A stretch of 64,000 nt of DNA from Demequina subtropica (GTDB lineage: Bacteria; Actinomycetota; Actinomycetes; Actinomycetales; Demequinaceae): the NCBI RefSeq assembly GCF_000971235.1, contig NZ_BBMB01000006.1, positions 162,737-226,736 of the forward strand, given 5' to 3'. The first letter of the stretch is position 1; every line of letters starts with the position of its first letter. Both the position numbers and the translations under genes were made by a program. Shown in pieces: positions 1 through 8,145 of this stretch. A model generated the notes under the pieces. The model was given only the letters and a program-made list of their open reading frames with translations, made no database searches and was not told where the DNA came from.

Positions 1-70
1 CGACCACCAGGTGCCGCTCCCGGGTGGGATCACCGTGACCGAGTTCTACGCGGACGGCGGGAGCCTGTAG
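1..70 (+). CDS. C-terminal end of an unidentified protein (cut by the window edge)
   Basis: An open frame enters from the left edge and stops at TAG 68-70, giving 22 residues that end in EFYADGGSL. The frame has normal codon use for this genome, so it is probably the true end of a gene. Too little remains to name the protein. The 220 bp that follow, up to the recG stop, hold no gene I can support. Confidence 0.5.
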   Translation, partial: DHQVPLPGGITVTEFYADGGSL

Positions 71-290
71 CCCCAGCGCGTCCCCTCCTGGAAAGGGGCA
101 TCCACGGTCGCCTTCCGGCCGACGATGCGCGCCATGGGGCGCCCGTGGTCGTCACCGCGCGAAGGGCGCGAGGATCGCGCGCAGAAGCACGGTCGCCGCC
201 GCTCTGCCCTCCGCTGACGACGCGGAGCCCGCGCGCGACATCGCGCCGCCCGACCCGGTGAGGCATCCGCATGCCAGCGACGCTCGGCGG

Positions 291-2528
291 TCACGAGCGG
301 GTGAGGAAGTCCTCGCGCTCCGGGTCGAGCAGCTCCGCGATCGCGACCGCGAGCTCGGGGTGTCCCGACAGCGCCGGGTCCGCCTCGACCAGGGCCGTCG
401 CCTCCTCGCGCGCCTCCTCGATGACCCTCGCGTCGCGCACCACCCGCAGCAGCCGGAGGGAGTTGCGCCCGCCCGACTGCGCCGCGCCCAGCACATCGCC
501 CTCGCGCCGCAGCTCGAGGTCCTTCTCGGCGAGCTCGAAGCCGTCGGTGGTGGCCGCGAGCGCGGACAGCCGCTCGTGCGCGAGGGTCCCCTGCTCGGAG
601 TGCGAGACCAGCAGGCAGATGCTCGCCTTGTCGCCGCGGCCCACGCGCCCGCGCAGCTGGTGGAGCTGCGAGATCCCGAAGTGCTGCGCGTCGAGGATCA
701 CCATCGCCGTGGCCTCGGGGACGTCGACGCCGACCTCGATCACGGTGGTCGCCACGAGCACCGGCGCCTCACCGGAGGCGAAGCGCGCCATCGCGGCGTC
801 CTTCTCCTCCGGGGCGAGCCGGCCGTGCATGACCGAGACGCCGACGCCCGCGAGCGCATCCGTGGCACGCAGCTGCTCCGCGACCTCCATGACGGCCGCG
901 AGCGGCGGGCGCTCGGCGCCGGAGCCCTCGCCCGCATCGTCCGCCTCGAGGGCGTCCAGGGGCACGTCCTCGGCCTCCTCCTCGCTGTCGCCGTCGATAC
1001 GGGGGCAGACCACGTAGGCCCGCCCGCCACGATCGACCTCCTCGCGCACGCGCGCCCAGACGCGGTCGATCCACGCCGCGTTGCCCGCCGGGACCAGGTG
1101 CGTCACGGTCTCCTGCCGGCCCGCCGGGCGGTCGCTGAGCACCGAGGTCTCGAGGTCCCCGAACACGGTCATCGCGACGGTGCGCGGGATCGGGGTCGCC
1201 GTCATCACGAGCGTGTGCGGGACCCGCTCGCCGCGCGAGCGCAGCGCGTCGCGCTGCTCGACCCCGAACCGGTGCTGCTCGTCGACCACCACGAGGCCCA
1301 GGTCCGCGAACTGGACCGTCTCGCTCAGGAGCGCATGGGTCCCGACCACGATGCCCGCGGCCCCCGAGGCCGCCTCCGCAAGCGCCGCTCGCCGCTCGCG
1401 CGAGCCCTGCGAGCCCGTGAGCAGCACCACGCGCGTCGCATCGTCCGCCGCGGTGAGCATCCCGCCGTGGGCGAGCGGTCCCATAAGCGCGCGCAGCGAG
1501 CGCGCGTGCTGAGCCGCCAGCACCTCGGTGGGCGCGAGCAGCGCCGCCTGCCCTCCCGCGTCGACCACCTGGAGCATCGCGCGCAGCGCGACCACCGTCT
1601 TGCCGGCGCCCACATCGCCCTGGAGCAGGCGGAGCATCGGGGTGTCGCGCGCGAGGTCGGACGCGACGGCCTCGCCCACCGCGACCTGACCCGCCGTGAG
1701 CGCGTACGGCAGCCGGGCGTCGAGCGCGGCCACCAGGCCGCCGTCGCGTGCAGGGCGCGGCGTGGCCGACAGCGCCTCATGGTCCGCGCGGCGCCTGGCG
1801 AGCGCGGTCTGCAGGACCAGCGCCTCCTCGAAGCGCAGCCGCTCGCGCCCACGAGCGAAGTCCGCCTCGGTGTCGGGGACGTGGACGAGCCGCAACGCCT
1901 CGAGGAGCGTCGGCAATCCGCGACGCTCCCGCAGCTCCACCGGCAGCGGGTCAGGCACGTCCGCCTCGGTGAGCGGGTCGAGCACCGCGCGCACCGCGCG
2001 GCCGATGCGCCACGTGGGCACGCTCGCGACGGCCGGATAGATCGGGATGGGGCGGGAGGCCTCGGCCAGGGCGGCGTCCTCGTCGGCGGCGTCGACCCCG
2101 ACCAGGACGTAGTCGGGATGGGTGAGCTGACGGCGTCCGCGGTAGTCGCCGACCGTGCCGGTGAACAGGCCGCGACGTCCCGCGCGGAGCTTGTCCTCGT
2201 GCATGCGCAGCACCCCGGCGCGCTTGGCGAAGAACGTGAGCTGGAGGCTGTCGCGCCCGTCGGTGACGATCGCCTCGAGCATGGCCCCGCCGCGCGAGCG
2301 CATCTGCCGCACGGTCGTCGTCCGGACCTGCGCCATGACCGTGACGTGCTCGCCGACCCGCAGCTCGGCGAGGGGGGTCATCTCGCCCGGCGCGCCGTAG
2401 CGACGCGGGTAGTGGCGCAGCAGGTCTCCCGTGGTGGCCAGCCCGAGCTTCTCGAGCGAGCCCGCGGTGCGCGCGCCGAGGACCTTCGCGAGCGGCTCGG
2501 CCAGCCGTCCGGGCTCGCTCCCAGTCAC
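291..2528 (-). CDS. recG: ATP-dependent DNA helicase RecG
   Basis: RecG remodels stalled replication forks and Holliday junctions in the cytoplasm. The protein is about 745 residues, the usual RecG size. It has an N-terminal wedge/OB region, then helicase motif I (GDVGAGKT), a DEQH Walker B box with HRFG just after it, the TATPIPRT motif, and the C-terminal helicase half ending in QLRGRVGRG with the typical RecG tail. The GTG at 2528 is preferred because it forms a 4-bp GTGA overlap with the stop of the upstream DAK2 gene. The longer ATG start at 2567 would add an Arg-rich stretch unlike RecG. The order DAK2-recG next to rpmB is standard in actinobacteria. Confidence 0.95.
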   Translation of the reverse strand: MTGSEPGRLAEPLAKVLGARTAGSLEKLGLATTGDLLRHYPRRYGAPGEMTPLAELRVGEHVTVMAQVRTTTVRQMRSRGGAMLEAIVTDGRDSLQLTFFAKRAGVLRMHEDKLRAGRRGLFTGTVGDYRGRRQLTHPDYVLVGVDAADEDAALAEASRPIPIYPAVASVPTWRIGRAVRAVLDPLTEADVPDPLPVELRERRGLPTLLEALRLVHVPDTEADFARGRERLRFEEALVLQTALARRRADHEALSATPRPARDGGLVAALDARLPYALTAGQVAVGEAVASDLARDTPMLRLLQGDVGAGKTVVALRAMLQVVDAGGQAALLAPTEVLAAQHARSLRALMGPLAHGGMLTAADDATRVVLLTGSQGSRERRAALAEAASGAAGIVVGTHALLSETVQFADLGLVVVDEQHRFGVEQRDALRSRGERVPHTLVMTATPIPRTVAMTVFGDLETSVLSDRPAGRQETVTHLVPAGNAAWIDRVWARVREEVDRGGRAYVVCPRIDGDSEEEAEDVPLDALEADDAGEGSGAERPPLAAVMEVAEQLRATDALAGVGVSVMHGRLAPEEKDAAMARFASGEAPVLVATTVIEVGVDVPEATAMVILDAQHFGISQLHQLRGRVGRGDKASICLLVSHSEQGTLAHERLSALAATTDGFELAEKDLELRREGDVLGAAQSGGRNSLRLLRVVRDARVIEEAREEATALVEADPALSGHPELAVAIAELLDPEREDFLTRS

Positions 2529-4039
2529 GCGGGCGCCCGCTCGACGCCGATGAGGATGGGCGGCCACTCCTGGCCGCCGCGATAGACCGCGACCTCCGCT
2601 CCGGGTGAGCGTGCCTCGACGGACGCACGGGCCTCGTCGCCCACCGCGGGGTCGATGCCGCGCGCGAGCACGAGCGTCACCACCTCGGTGTCGGGGCCGA
2701 TGAGGCCGTCCAGGTCCTCGTCGAGAGCATCGCCGGTGCTCTCCCCCACCGTCGTTGTCGCGACGGCCGCGCGCATGAGCTGTTCGACGTCCTCGCCCGG
2801 CGTCGCGAGCGCCGAGGCGGCGACGCCTGCGATCACGTGCGCCTCGTGGCTCGTGTCGACGATCACCAGGTCGGGCTTGCCTCGCTTGTCGGCGAGCTCG
2901 TGGGCGGCGCCGAGCAGCGCACCGTCACCCGCGATGACGATGGCCTCCGCGCCCGAGGCATCGCGGACCGCGCGCTTGAGGTCGCGCTTGCGAAGCGCGC
3001 CCGGATCGGGGACCACGAGCACCACGGCGCCGGCGTCGGCGAGCGGCTCCGCCAGCCCGGGGCAGGTGGTGAGCGCGACCACGCCGGTCGCGGCACGGTC
3101 CTGCACCACACTCATCGCGATCGACCGCACCACGATCTGGTGCGCTTCGACGCTCTCGGCGATCGCGACCGCGTCCGCGGGGTGGTCGGTGTGGACGTGG
3201 GCGTGCAGCAGGCCCATGCCGGCGGTCACGGTGGTGGAGTCGCCGACCTCCCCCAGCCTCGTCACCAGGCCGGCGCGCGAGTCCTCGTCGCGATCGGCCA
3301 CGAACATCACCTCGTAGGCGCCGCCGTGCGCCTCACCGTGGCCCGGGTGACCCGGCTGCACCACCTGGTGACGATGCCCCGGGATCCCCCACGCGACCTC
3401 GGGATGATGGGCGAGGGCATCGGCTCCCGCGATGGTCTCGGCGAGCATCTCGAGCTGGAGCACCAGCGCGGCCGCCCCGGCGTCCACCACGCCCGCGGCC
3501 CGCGCGCTCGGGAGCTGCTCGGTGGTGAGACGCAGCCCCTCGCGTGCGCCGTCGACGGCGGCCACGATGGCGTCCTCGCGGGTGCCCGCGCGCGCCGCGA
3601 CGGCGGTCGACGCTCGCGCGGCCGCGCGAGCGACGGTCAGGATGGTGCCCTCGACGGGAGTGCCGACGGCGGCGTATGCGGCCTCCGACGCGCGCGAGAG
3701 GGCGTCGGCGATCCCGGCGGCGTCGATGGACTCGAGACCGCCCTTCGCGTCGACCACCCGCAGCAGCGCCGACAGGTACTGGCTCACGATCACGCCCGAG
3801 TTCCCGCGGGCACCGAGCAACGCGCCGCGGGCGAAGGCCGCGGCCACGTCACGATGCGAGGCGTCGGCGGGGAGACGCGCGATCGCCCGGTTGCCCTCCT
3901 GGAGGGTGAGGTACACGTTGGTGCCGGTGTCGGCATCGGCGACCGGGAAGACGTTGATGGCGTCGAGGGTGCCGCGCGAACGGCGCACGGCGTCCAAGCC
4001 GGACCCGAGCCAGCGGCGCAGGGCATGCGCTTCGCTCAC
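2525..4039 (-). CDS. DAK2 domain protein, FakA/YloV-like kinase
   Basis: A 504-residue protein of the family that includes fatty acid kinase FakA and YloV. The N-terminal DhaL/DAK2 domain carries the Mg-ATP binding signature [13 protein letters not shown] near residues 29-41, and a conserved ARGNSGVI element follows at about residue 96. The C-terminal half matches the YloV/DegV-like region. In Firmicutes FakA phosphorylates fatty acids bound to FakB. In actinobacteria the substrate is less certain, so no symbol is given. The GTG start at 4039 lies 6 nt after GGAGGTGACC, a good ribosome binding site. The gene is translationally coupled to recG. Confidence 0.85.
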   Translation of the reverse strand: MSEAHALRRWLGSGLDAVRRSRGTLDAINVFPVADADTGTNVYLTLQEGNRAIARLPADASHRDVAAAFARGALLGARGNSGVIVSQYLSALLRVVDAKGGLESIDAAGIADALSRASEAAYAAVGTPVEGTILTVARAAARASTAVAARAGTREDAIVAAVDGAREGLRLTTEQLPSARAAGVVDAGAAALVLQLEMLAETIAGADALAHHPEVAWGIPGHRHQVVQPGHPGHGEAHGGAYEVMFVADRDEDSRAGLVTRLGEVGDSTTVTAGMGLLHAHVHTDHPADAVAIAESVEAHQIVVRSIAMSVVQDRAATGVVALTTCPGLAEPLADAGAVVLVVPDPGALRKRDLKRAVRDASGAEAIVIAGDGALLGAAHELADKRGKPDLVIVDTSHEAHVIAGVAASALATPGEDVEQLMRAAVATTTVGESTGDALDEDLDGLIGPDTEVVTLVLARGIDPAVGDEARASVEARSPGAEVAVYRGGQEWPPILIGVERAPA

Positions 4040-4151
4040 GGGTCACCTCCGACTGTCGAGCCGCGTGGGGTCGCCGCTCGCGTACTATCGTGGCACGGCC
4101 CACCGACGCCGCGGACATCCCTCCCGGTACACGCCGCGCTAGTCGTCGGGT

Positions 4152-4181
4152 TTGCCGCAATCCCGGTTCTTCGGTTAACCT
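4152..4181 (+). promoter_or_regulatory. Probable rpmB promoter
   Basis: TTGCCG at 4152-4157 and TAACCT at 4176-4181 are separated by 18 nt and point towards rpmB, giving a leader of about 75 nt. Inverted 7-mers CCGCAAT (4155-4161) and ATTGCGG (4182-4188) flank the spacer and the -10 box and could be an operator or a fold in the leader. Confidence 0.5.
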
Positions 4182-4261
4182 ATTGCGGTTGCCCGAGCAC
4201 CCGGGCCCCCAAGCTTTGCCGGTCGAATCGTCGACCTGCGCCAGAAACTAGGAGAACTATC

Positions 4262-4453
4262 GTGGCTGCCACCTGCGACGTCTGCGCCAAGGGACCGTCC
4301 TTCGGTCACAGCATCTCGCACTCGCACCGCCGCACCAAGCGTCGCTGGAACCCGAACATCCAGCGCGTGCGTGCCGTGGTCGCGGGTACCCCCAAGCGAC
4401 TCAACGTGTGCACCTCGTGCCTCAAGGCCGGCAAGGTCCAGCGCGCCATCTGA
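4262..4453 (+). CDS. rpmB: 50S ribosomal protein L28
   Basis: A structural protein of the large ribosomal subunit, 63 residues. The N-terminus [15 protein letters not shown] and the central [10 protein letters not shown] segment are characteristic of L28. Two CxxC pairs (CDVC and CTSC) mark the zinc-binding C+ form. The GTG start follows AGGAGA about 7 nt upstream. The gene is monocistronic: its own promoter lies upstream and a strong intrinsic terminator lies 55 bp downstream. Its position between the DAK2-recG pair and thiL is conserved in actinobacteria. Confidence 0.96.
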   Translation: MAATCDVCAKGPSFGHSISHSHRRTKRRWNPNIQRVRAVVAGTPKRLNVCTSCLKAGKVQRAI

Positions 4454-4507
4454 TGGATCCGCGCCTTGGCGCGGTTCGGCGCGGCTGACAGCCGACCTCA
4501 TCCCGAG

Positions 4508-4540
4508 ACGGACGTCCTCTCCTCCGAGGACGTCCGTTTT
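4508..4540 (+). terminator. Rho-independent terminator of rpmB
   Basis: A perfect 12-bp stem ACGGACGTCCTC / GAGGACGTCCGT has a 6-nt loop and is followed by TTTT on the plus strand. Confidence 0.9.
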
Positions 4541-4585
4541 CGTATGCCCGGACGGCCGCGCAGGGCGCACACGTCGGCGCCCCAC

Positions 4586-5527
4586 TCAGCCCCCGAAGTG
4601 GTCCCAGCCCAGCGTGCCGGGCACCTCGCCGTCGACGCGCACGCCCGCGAACGCGTCGGTGGTCTCCCCCACCACGGTCCAGCCGGCAGGCACGGCCGAC
4701 TCCCGGGGGAAGACCGCGAGCATGTGATGGTCCTCGCCGCCGGTGAGCGCCCACGGCCGCGGGTCGACCTGGAGCTCGATCGCGGCGAAGCGGGCGCCCT
4801 CGTGGAGGGGCACGTCCTCGGCTCGGATGTCGATACCGACGTCCGAGCGGCGGGCGATGCGCGATGCGTCCCGCAGCAGACCGTCGGAGATGTCCATGAG
4901 CGCGGTCGCGCCATGCAGCGCGGCCTCGAGCCCGGCGCCGATGCGGGGGCGCGGGCGGAGGAACAGCCCGATCGACTCCTCGTCGATCCGGCGCCCCTCG
5001 GTCAGCTGGACGTAGCCGGCGGCGGCCGCGCCGAGCGGTGACGAGACCGCGACGACCTGACCGGGGAGCGCATCGTCCCTGGTGATCGGCTCGGTGCCGT
5101 GGGTCTCGCCCAGCACCGTGACGCACACGGAGACCTCGCTGGCCCCCGACAGGTCACCGCCGACCACGCCGACGCCATGCGGCTCGCACGCCTCCCGAAG
5201 GCCGTCGGCGAAGCGCATCACCCAGTCGGCCTCGAGCGATGCGGGCGCCGCGAGCGTGATCTGCAGCGCGGTCGGCACCGCGCCCATCGCGTCGATGTCG
5301 GCGAGGTTCTGCATCGCCGCGCGCCAGCCCACGTCCTCGGGCGTCGACCAGTCCATGCGGAAGTGGCGCCCCTCGACGAGGATGTCCGACGACACCACGA
5401 GGTCGCCGTCGACCGCGACCACCGCCGCATCGTCACCCGGGCCGAGGATCTCGGCGTCGGACACGGGCAGCCGCGGGGCGAAGGCCGCGATGAGCGCGTC
5501 CTCCCCCATCTCGCCGATCGTCGTCAT
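4586..5527 (-). CDS. thiL: Thiamine-monophosphate kinase
   Basis: ThiL phosphorylates thiamine monophosphate to thiamine pyrophosphate with ATP, the last step of cofactor synthesis. The 313-residue protein has the PurM/AIR-synthase-like fold. It shows the N-terminal GDDAAVV metal-binding motif, the DILVEGRHF segment, the GDLSGA motif, MDISDGLLRDA near the middle, and GGEDH near residue 265, all typical of ThiL. The sequence TACGCT lies 7 nt before the ATG with no ribosome binding site, suggesting a leaderless message. thiL beside rpmB is normal actinobacterial order. Confidence 0.95.
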   Translation of the reverse strand: MTTIGEMGEDALIAAFAPRLPVSDAEILGPGDDAAVVAVDGDLVVSSDILVEGRHFRMDWSTPEDVGWRAAMQNLADIDAMGAVPTALQITLAAPASLEADWVMRFADGLREACEPHGVGVVGGDLSGASEVSVCVTVLGETHGTEPITRDDALPGQVVAVSSPLGAAAAGYVQLTEGRRIDEESIGLFLRPRPRIGAGLEAALHGATALMDISDGLLRDASRIARRSDVGIDIRAEDVPLHEGARFAAIELQVDPRPWALTGGEDHHMLAVFPRESAVPAGWTVVGETTDAFAGVRVDGEVPGTLGWDHFGG

Positions 5528-5614
5528 GGCGTCAAGCGTAGGGCGGGACGATGCAGGACCTCGCCAGGCGCGGGACGCCCGGCCGGGCGGGGACCCGGCG
5601 GGGCATCGGGCGCG

Positions 5615-6589
5615 TCACGCGACCTGCACCACGAGCTTGCCGGCGACGTGCTGCGCCTCGAGCCGCGCGAACGCCTCCGCGGTGCGCTCCAACGGATACG
5701 TCGCGGCGATGACGGGGCGCACCCGCCCGGCCTCGATCCAGGCTGCGACCCGACCGAGGTTCTCGGTCGACGGCTCGGTCCCGACCACCGCCACGCGGCG
5801 CCGCGCGAACGGGCCGGACAGCTTCGCGCGGAAGATGGCCCACGCGGGACCCAGCACCGGCCCGCCACCGAGCCCTCCGGCGGCGAGGTAGACGCCGTCG
5901 CGGGCGAGGATGCGCCGCAGTCGGGGCACCGACGTGGTGCCCACCGTGTCGTACACGACGTCGAATACCTCGCCGCACTCGCGCACGTCCTCCCGCGTGT
6001 AGTCGATCACCCGGTCCGCGCCGAGCAACGACACCATCGCGGCGTTGGCGCCCGAGCACACCGCCACGACCCGGCTGGCACCGAGGACGCGGGCGATCTG
6101 CACCGCCATGTGACCCACCCCTCCCGAGGCGCCGATCACCAGGACGCGCTTGCCCTCGCACCCTCCGCCGTCCTCGAGACCGCCGAGCGCCGTGATCGCG
6201 GCGATCGGCACCGCGGCCGCCTCCGCGTCGGTGGCGCCGCCGGGCGTGCGCGCGATCTTCGACGACTCGGCCACCGCGAAGTCGGCGCAGCCGCCGAAGC
6301 CGAGGAAGCCGAACACGCGGTCGCCGACGGCGAAGCCCTCGACGCCCGGACCGACCGCGTCGACCTCGCCCGCCGCATCGGCGCCGACCACGCGCGTGCC
6401 CGGCGACCGCAGGCCGAAGCTGAACCGCGCGAGCCACGGGTCGCCGCGGTAGATGTGCCAGTCCCACGGGTTGAGCCCGGCCGCCGTCACCCGGATGCGC
6501 ACCTGGCCTTCGCCGGGTTCGGGGATGGGGATCTCGCGCAGCTCGTGCGTCTCGGGTCCTGCGTACGTGGAGTAGGTCACCGCCTTCAT
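5615..6589 (-). CDS. Zinc-independent quinone oxidoreductase / MDR-family NADPH:quinone reductase
   Basis: A 324-residue medium-chain dehydrogenase/reductase. The N-terminal GroES-like fold contains the RVTAAGLNPWDWHIYRG and AAGEVDAVGPGV segments. The Rossmann domain begins at VLVIGASGGVGHMAVQIA near residue 148, with the AxGGVG pattern of quinone reductases. No structural zinc cysteine cluster is visible, which favours the quinone oxidoreductase branch. The C-terminus YPLERTAEAFARLEAQHVAGKLVVQV is typical. The ATG overlaps the stop of the upstream DUF4386 gene by 4 bp, so the two are co-transcribed. Physiological substrate unknown. Confidence 0.85.
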   Translation of the reverse strand: MKAVTYSTYAGPETHELREIPIPEPGEGQVRIRVTAAGLNPWDWHIYRGDPWLARFSFGLRSPGTRVVGADAAGEVDAVGPGVEGFAVGDRVFGFLGFGGCADFAVAESSKIARTPGGATDAEAAAVPIAAITALGGLEDGGGCEGKRVLVIGASGGVGHMAVQIARVLGASRVVAVCSGANAAMVSLLGADRVIDYTREDVRECGEVFDVVYDTVGTTSVPRLRRILARDGVYLAAGGLGGGPVLGPAWAIFRAKLSGPFARRRVAVVGTEPSTENLGRVAAWIEAGRVRPVIAATYPLERTAEAFARLEAQHVAGKLVVQVA

Positions 6590-7302
6590 GGCACGACCAC
6601 CACCTTTCCATTCGGGGCCGCTGGAGCGGCGACGGAGGTGTCGGGCCTGATCCCGACGATGAGGAGGTAGGCGATGATCCAGAGCTCGCCCGCCGTCGCC
6701 GGGAACGTGAGGCCCTCGACCAGCGCCGCCGGGGCGTCGGCCCACCCGTAGCCGACGAAAGCCGACGCGACGTACCCGACGCCGCCGACCGTGAGCAGCC
6801 AGCCCAGGATCGCGGGCATGCGGCCGGTCGTGAGGACCGCCCAGCCCATCGGGATGAGCCACAGCCCGAAGAACACCGCGCCGACGCCCCAGGCGTGGTC
6901 GCTGATCTCGTACAGGAGCTGGACCGTGCCGGCCGCGTCCCCGGCAGGGGCCAGGGCAGGGTCCGCGGCGACCGCGTTCGCCGTCGCCATCGCGGCGGCA
7001 GAGGTCATGATCGCGGCCGAGTTGAGCAGGCCGTAGGCGGCGATCGATGCGCCTGCCACGGGCGCCTCACGGCGCCACAGGGCCAGGAACCCGATCGCGG
7101 CGAGCGCCTGCGTCAGCACGATGCCCAGCTCGAGCACCACCAGCGCGTGCGCTGCGCCGGCGTCGTCGGTCAGGTGGGCGAGGGTGGTCGCCGGGTCGTC
7201 GGCGACGATCTCGGGACGCAGCCACAGGAACCCGATCATGCCGGTGACGGCGAGACCGAGGTAGGCGGCGCCCGTGAGGCGGGCGGTGCGGATGAGGGAC
7301 AT
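6586..7302 (-). CDS. DUF4386-family integral membrane protein
   Basis: A 238-residue hydrophobic protein with about six predicted membrane segments. It starts MSLIRTARLTGAAYLGLAV, the usual opening of DUF4386 proteins, whose function is unknown. The ATG at 7302 is preferred over 7350 because GGAGACCCACC precedes it and the extra N-terminus would be Arg-rich. The gene is coupled to the downstream quinone reductase by an ATGA overlap, so a shared redox or detoxification role is possible but unproven. Confidence 0.7.
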   Translation of the reverse strand: MSLIRTARLTGAAYLGLAVTGMIGFLWLRPEIVADDPATTLAHLTDDAGAAHALVVLELGIVLTQALAAIGFLALWRREAPVAGASIAAYGLLNSAAIMTSAAAMATANAVAADPALAPAGDAAGTVQLLYEISDHAWGVGAVFFGLWLIPMGWAVLTTGRMPAILGWLLTVGGVGYVASAFVGYGWADAPAALVEGLTFPATAGELWIIAYLLIVGIRPDTSVAAPAAPNGKVVVVP

Positions 7303-7381
7303 GGTGGGTCTCCATCGTCGAGAAGGCGCGCTCAGGCGTCCGCGTCGCACCTGGTGCGCGCGGGGAGGGTCTCCACGAGGG

Positions 7382-7606
7382 CTAGGCGGCCTCGTCGGGG
7401 TACTGGAAGACCGCGTCGAGCGGGACCTCGAGGGCCCGCGCGATCTGGAAGGCCATCTCGAGCGAGGGCGAGTAGCGGCCCTGCTCGATGGCGATGACCG
7501 TCTGGCGGGTGACGCCGATGCGCGCCGCCAGATCGGCCTGGGTCATCTCTCCGTGCGCGAACCGCAGCGCGCGGATCGCGTTGGTGACCTTGGTGGACCG
7601 TCCCAT
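7382..7606 (-). CDS. XRE-family helix-turn-helix regulator
   Basis: A 74-residue protein that is almost only a Cro/CI-type DNA-binding domain. TQADLAARIGVTRQTVIAIEQGRYSPS spans the helix-turn-helix at about residues 21-48. It resembles the YgzD/YvaO-type small regulators often found next to a small membrane protein. Its start overlaps the stop of the upstream membrane protein gene by 1 bp (TGATG), so the pair forms one operon. It probably binds the two TGTCAA-N6-TTGACA palindromes upstream of the operon and represses its own synthesis; this is inferred from layout. Confidence 0.85.
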   Translation of the reverse strand: MGRSTKVTNAIRALRFAHGEMTQADLAARIGVTRQTVIAIEQGRYSPSLEMAFQIARALEVPLDAVFQYPDEAA

Positions 7607-8052
7607 CAGAGCCCGGTCCGGTAGGCGTGGATGCGGCTGCCCGCCGCGATGACGCCGGCGAGCAGCCCGGCGAGGAACAGGGTGTTGGCCGGCCAGAACC
7701 GGTCGACGTCGAGCATGAGCAGGATGGTCGCGACGAAGCCGCCGAGCGAGGACATCGTGTACGCGCGTGCGTTCCCGAAGCGCTCGATCAGCTTGTCGCG
7801 CTCGTCGCCGTCCTCGAAGTCGGGCTTCTCCCCCGCGACCTCCGCCTTGATGCCGGTGGCGATCGCGGACGCGATGACGCCGAGGATGATGAACACGATG
7901 AGCGAGCCCCAGGCCCACAGCATCGGCGTGACCCACGAGACCTCCTCGAGAGGACGGTCGGCGGCCTGCGTGAGGATGACGGTGAAGTAGACGAGGCCGA
8001 CGAGCGGGAACACGACGAGCGTGGCCCACACGGTGCGTTCGGTCATGGTCAT
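7606..8052 (-). CDS. Small membrane protein partnered with the XRE regulator
   Basis: A 148-residue protein with four predicted membrane helices in two pairs, separated by a charged cytoplasmic linker (FEDGDERDKLIERFGNARAYT). The layout resembles DUF2178-type proteins that accompany small XRE regulators, but the family assignment is tentative. GGGGGG followed by 5 nt precedes the ATG at 8052, which supports this start. It is first in an operon with the XRE gene and is probably its signalling or effector partner at the membrane. Confidence 0.7.
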   Translation of the reverse strand: MTMTERTVWATLVVFPLVGLVYFTVILTQAADRPLEEVSWVTPMLWAWGSLIVFIILGVIASAIATGIKAEVAGEKPDFEDGDERDKLIERFGNARAYTMSSLGGFVATILLMLDVDRFWPANTLFLAGLLAGVIAAGSRIHAYRTGL

Positions 8053-8066
8053 GGCATCCCCCCGGA

Positions 8067-8130
8067 TGTCAAAGGTTCTTGACACCTCGAAGGTAAGCCT
8101 GGCTTGACACGGTGTCAAGAGTTCTTGACA
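8067..8130 (-). promoter_or_regulatory. Twin palindromic operators upstream of the XRE operon
   Basis: Two copies of TGTCAA-N6-TTGACA lie at 8067-8084 and 8113-8130, with centres 46 bp apart. The spacers are nearly identical (AGGTTC and GAGTTC). An extra TTGACA at 8104-8109 pairs with the second site's TGTCAA as CTTGACA-CGG-TGTCAAG. TTGACA is also the sigma-70 -35 consensus, so bound repressor would cover a promoter. Confidence 0.75.
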
Positions 8131-8145
8131 TTGTTCGTGACAGGA

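Noticed and set aside
71..290. Small minus-strand frames between the left-edge gene and recG
   Set aside because: Compositions are Arg-rich like shadow frames, starts lack ribosome sites, and no family is recognised.
258..2585. Long plus-strand open frame opposite recG
   Set aside because: It is a GC-driven antisense shadow of recG with His/Arg/Glu-rich low-complexity sequence. The same applies to other long opposite-strand frames at 2837-4453, 15587-17521, 43067-45994 and 58339-60036.
4070..4110. TACTAT at about 4083 as a promoter for a further gene on the plus strand
   Set aside because: No open frame follows in range; it may be chance or a minor upstream rpmB promoter.
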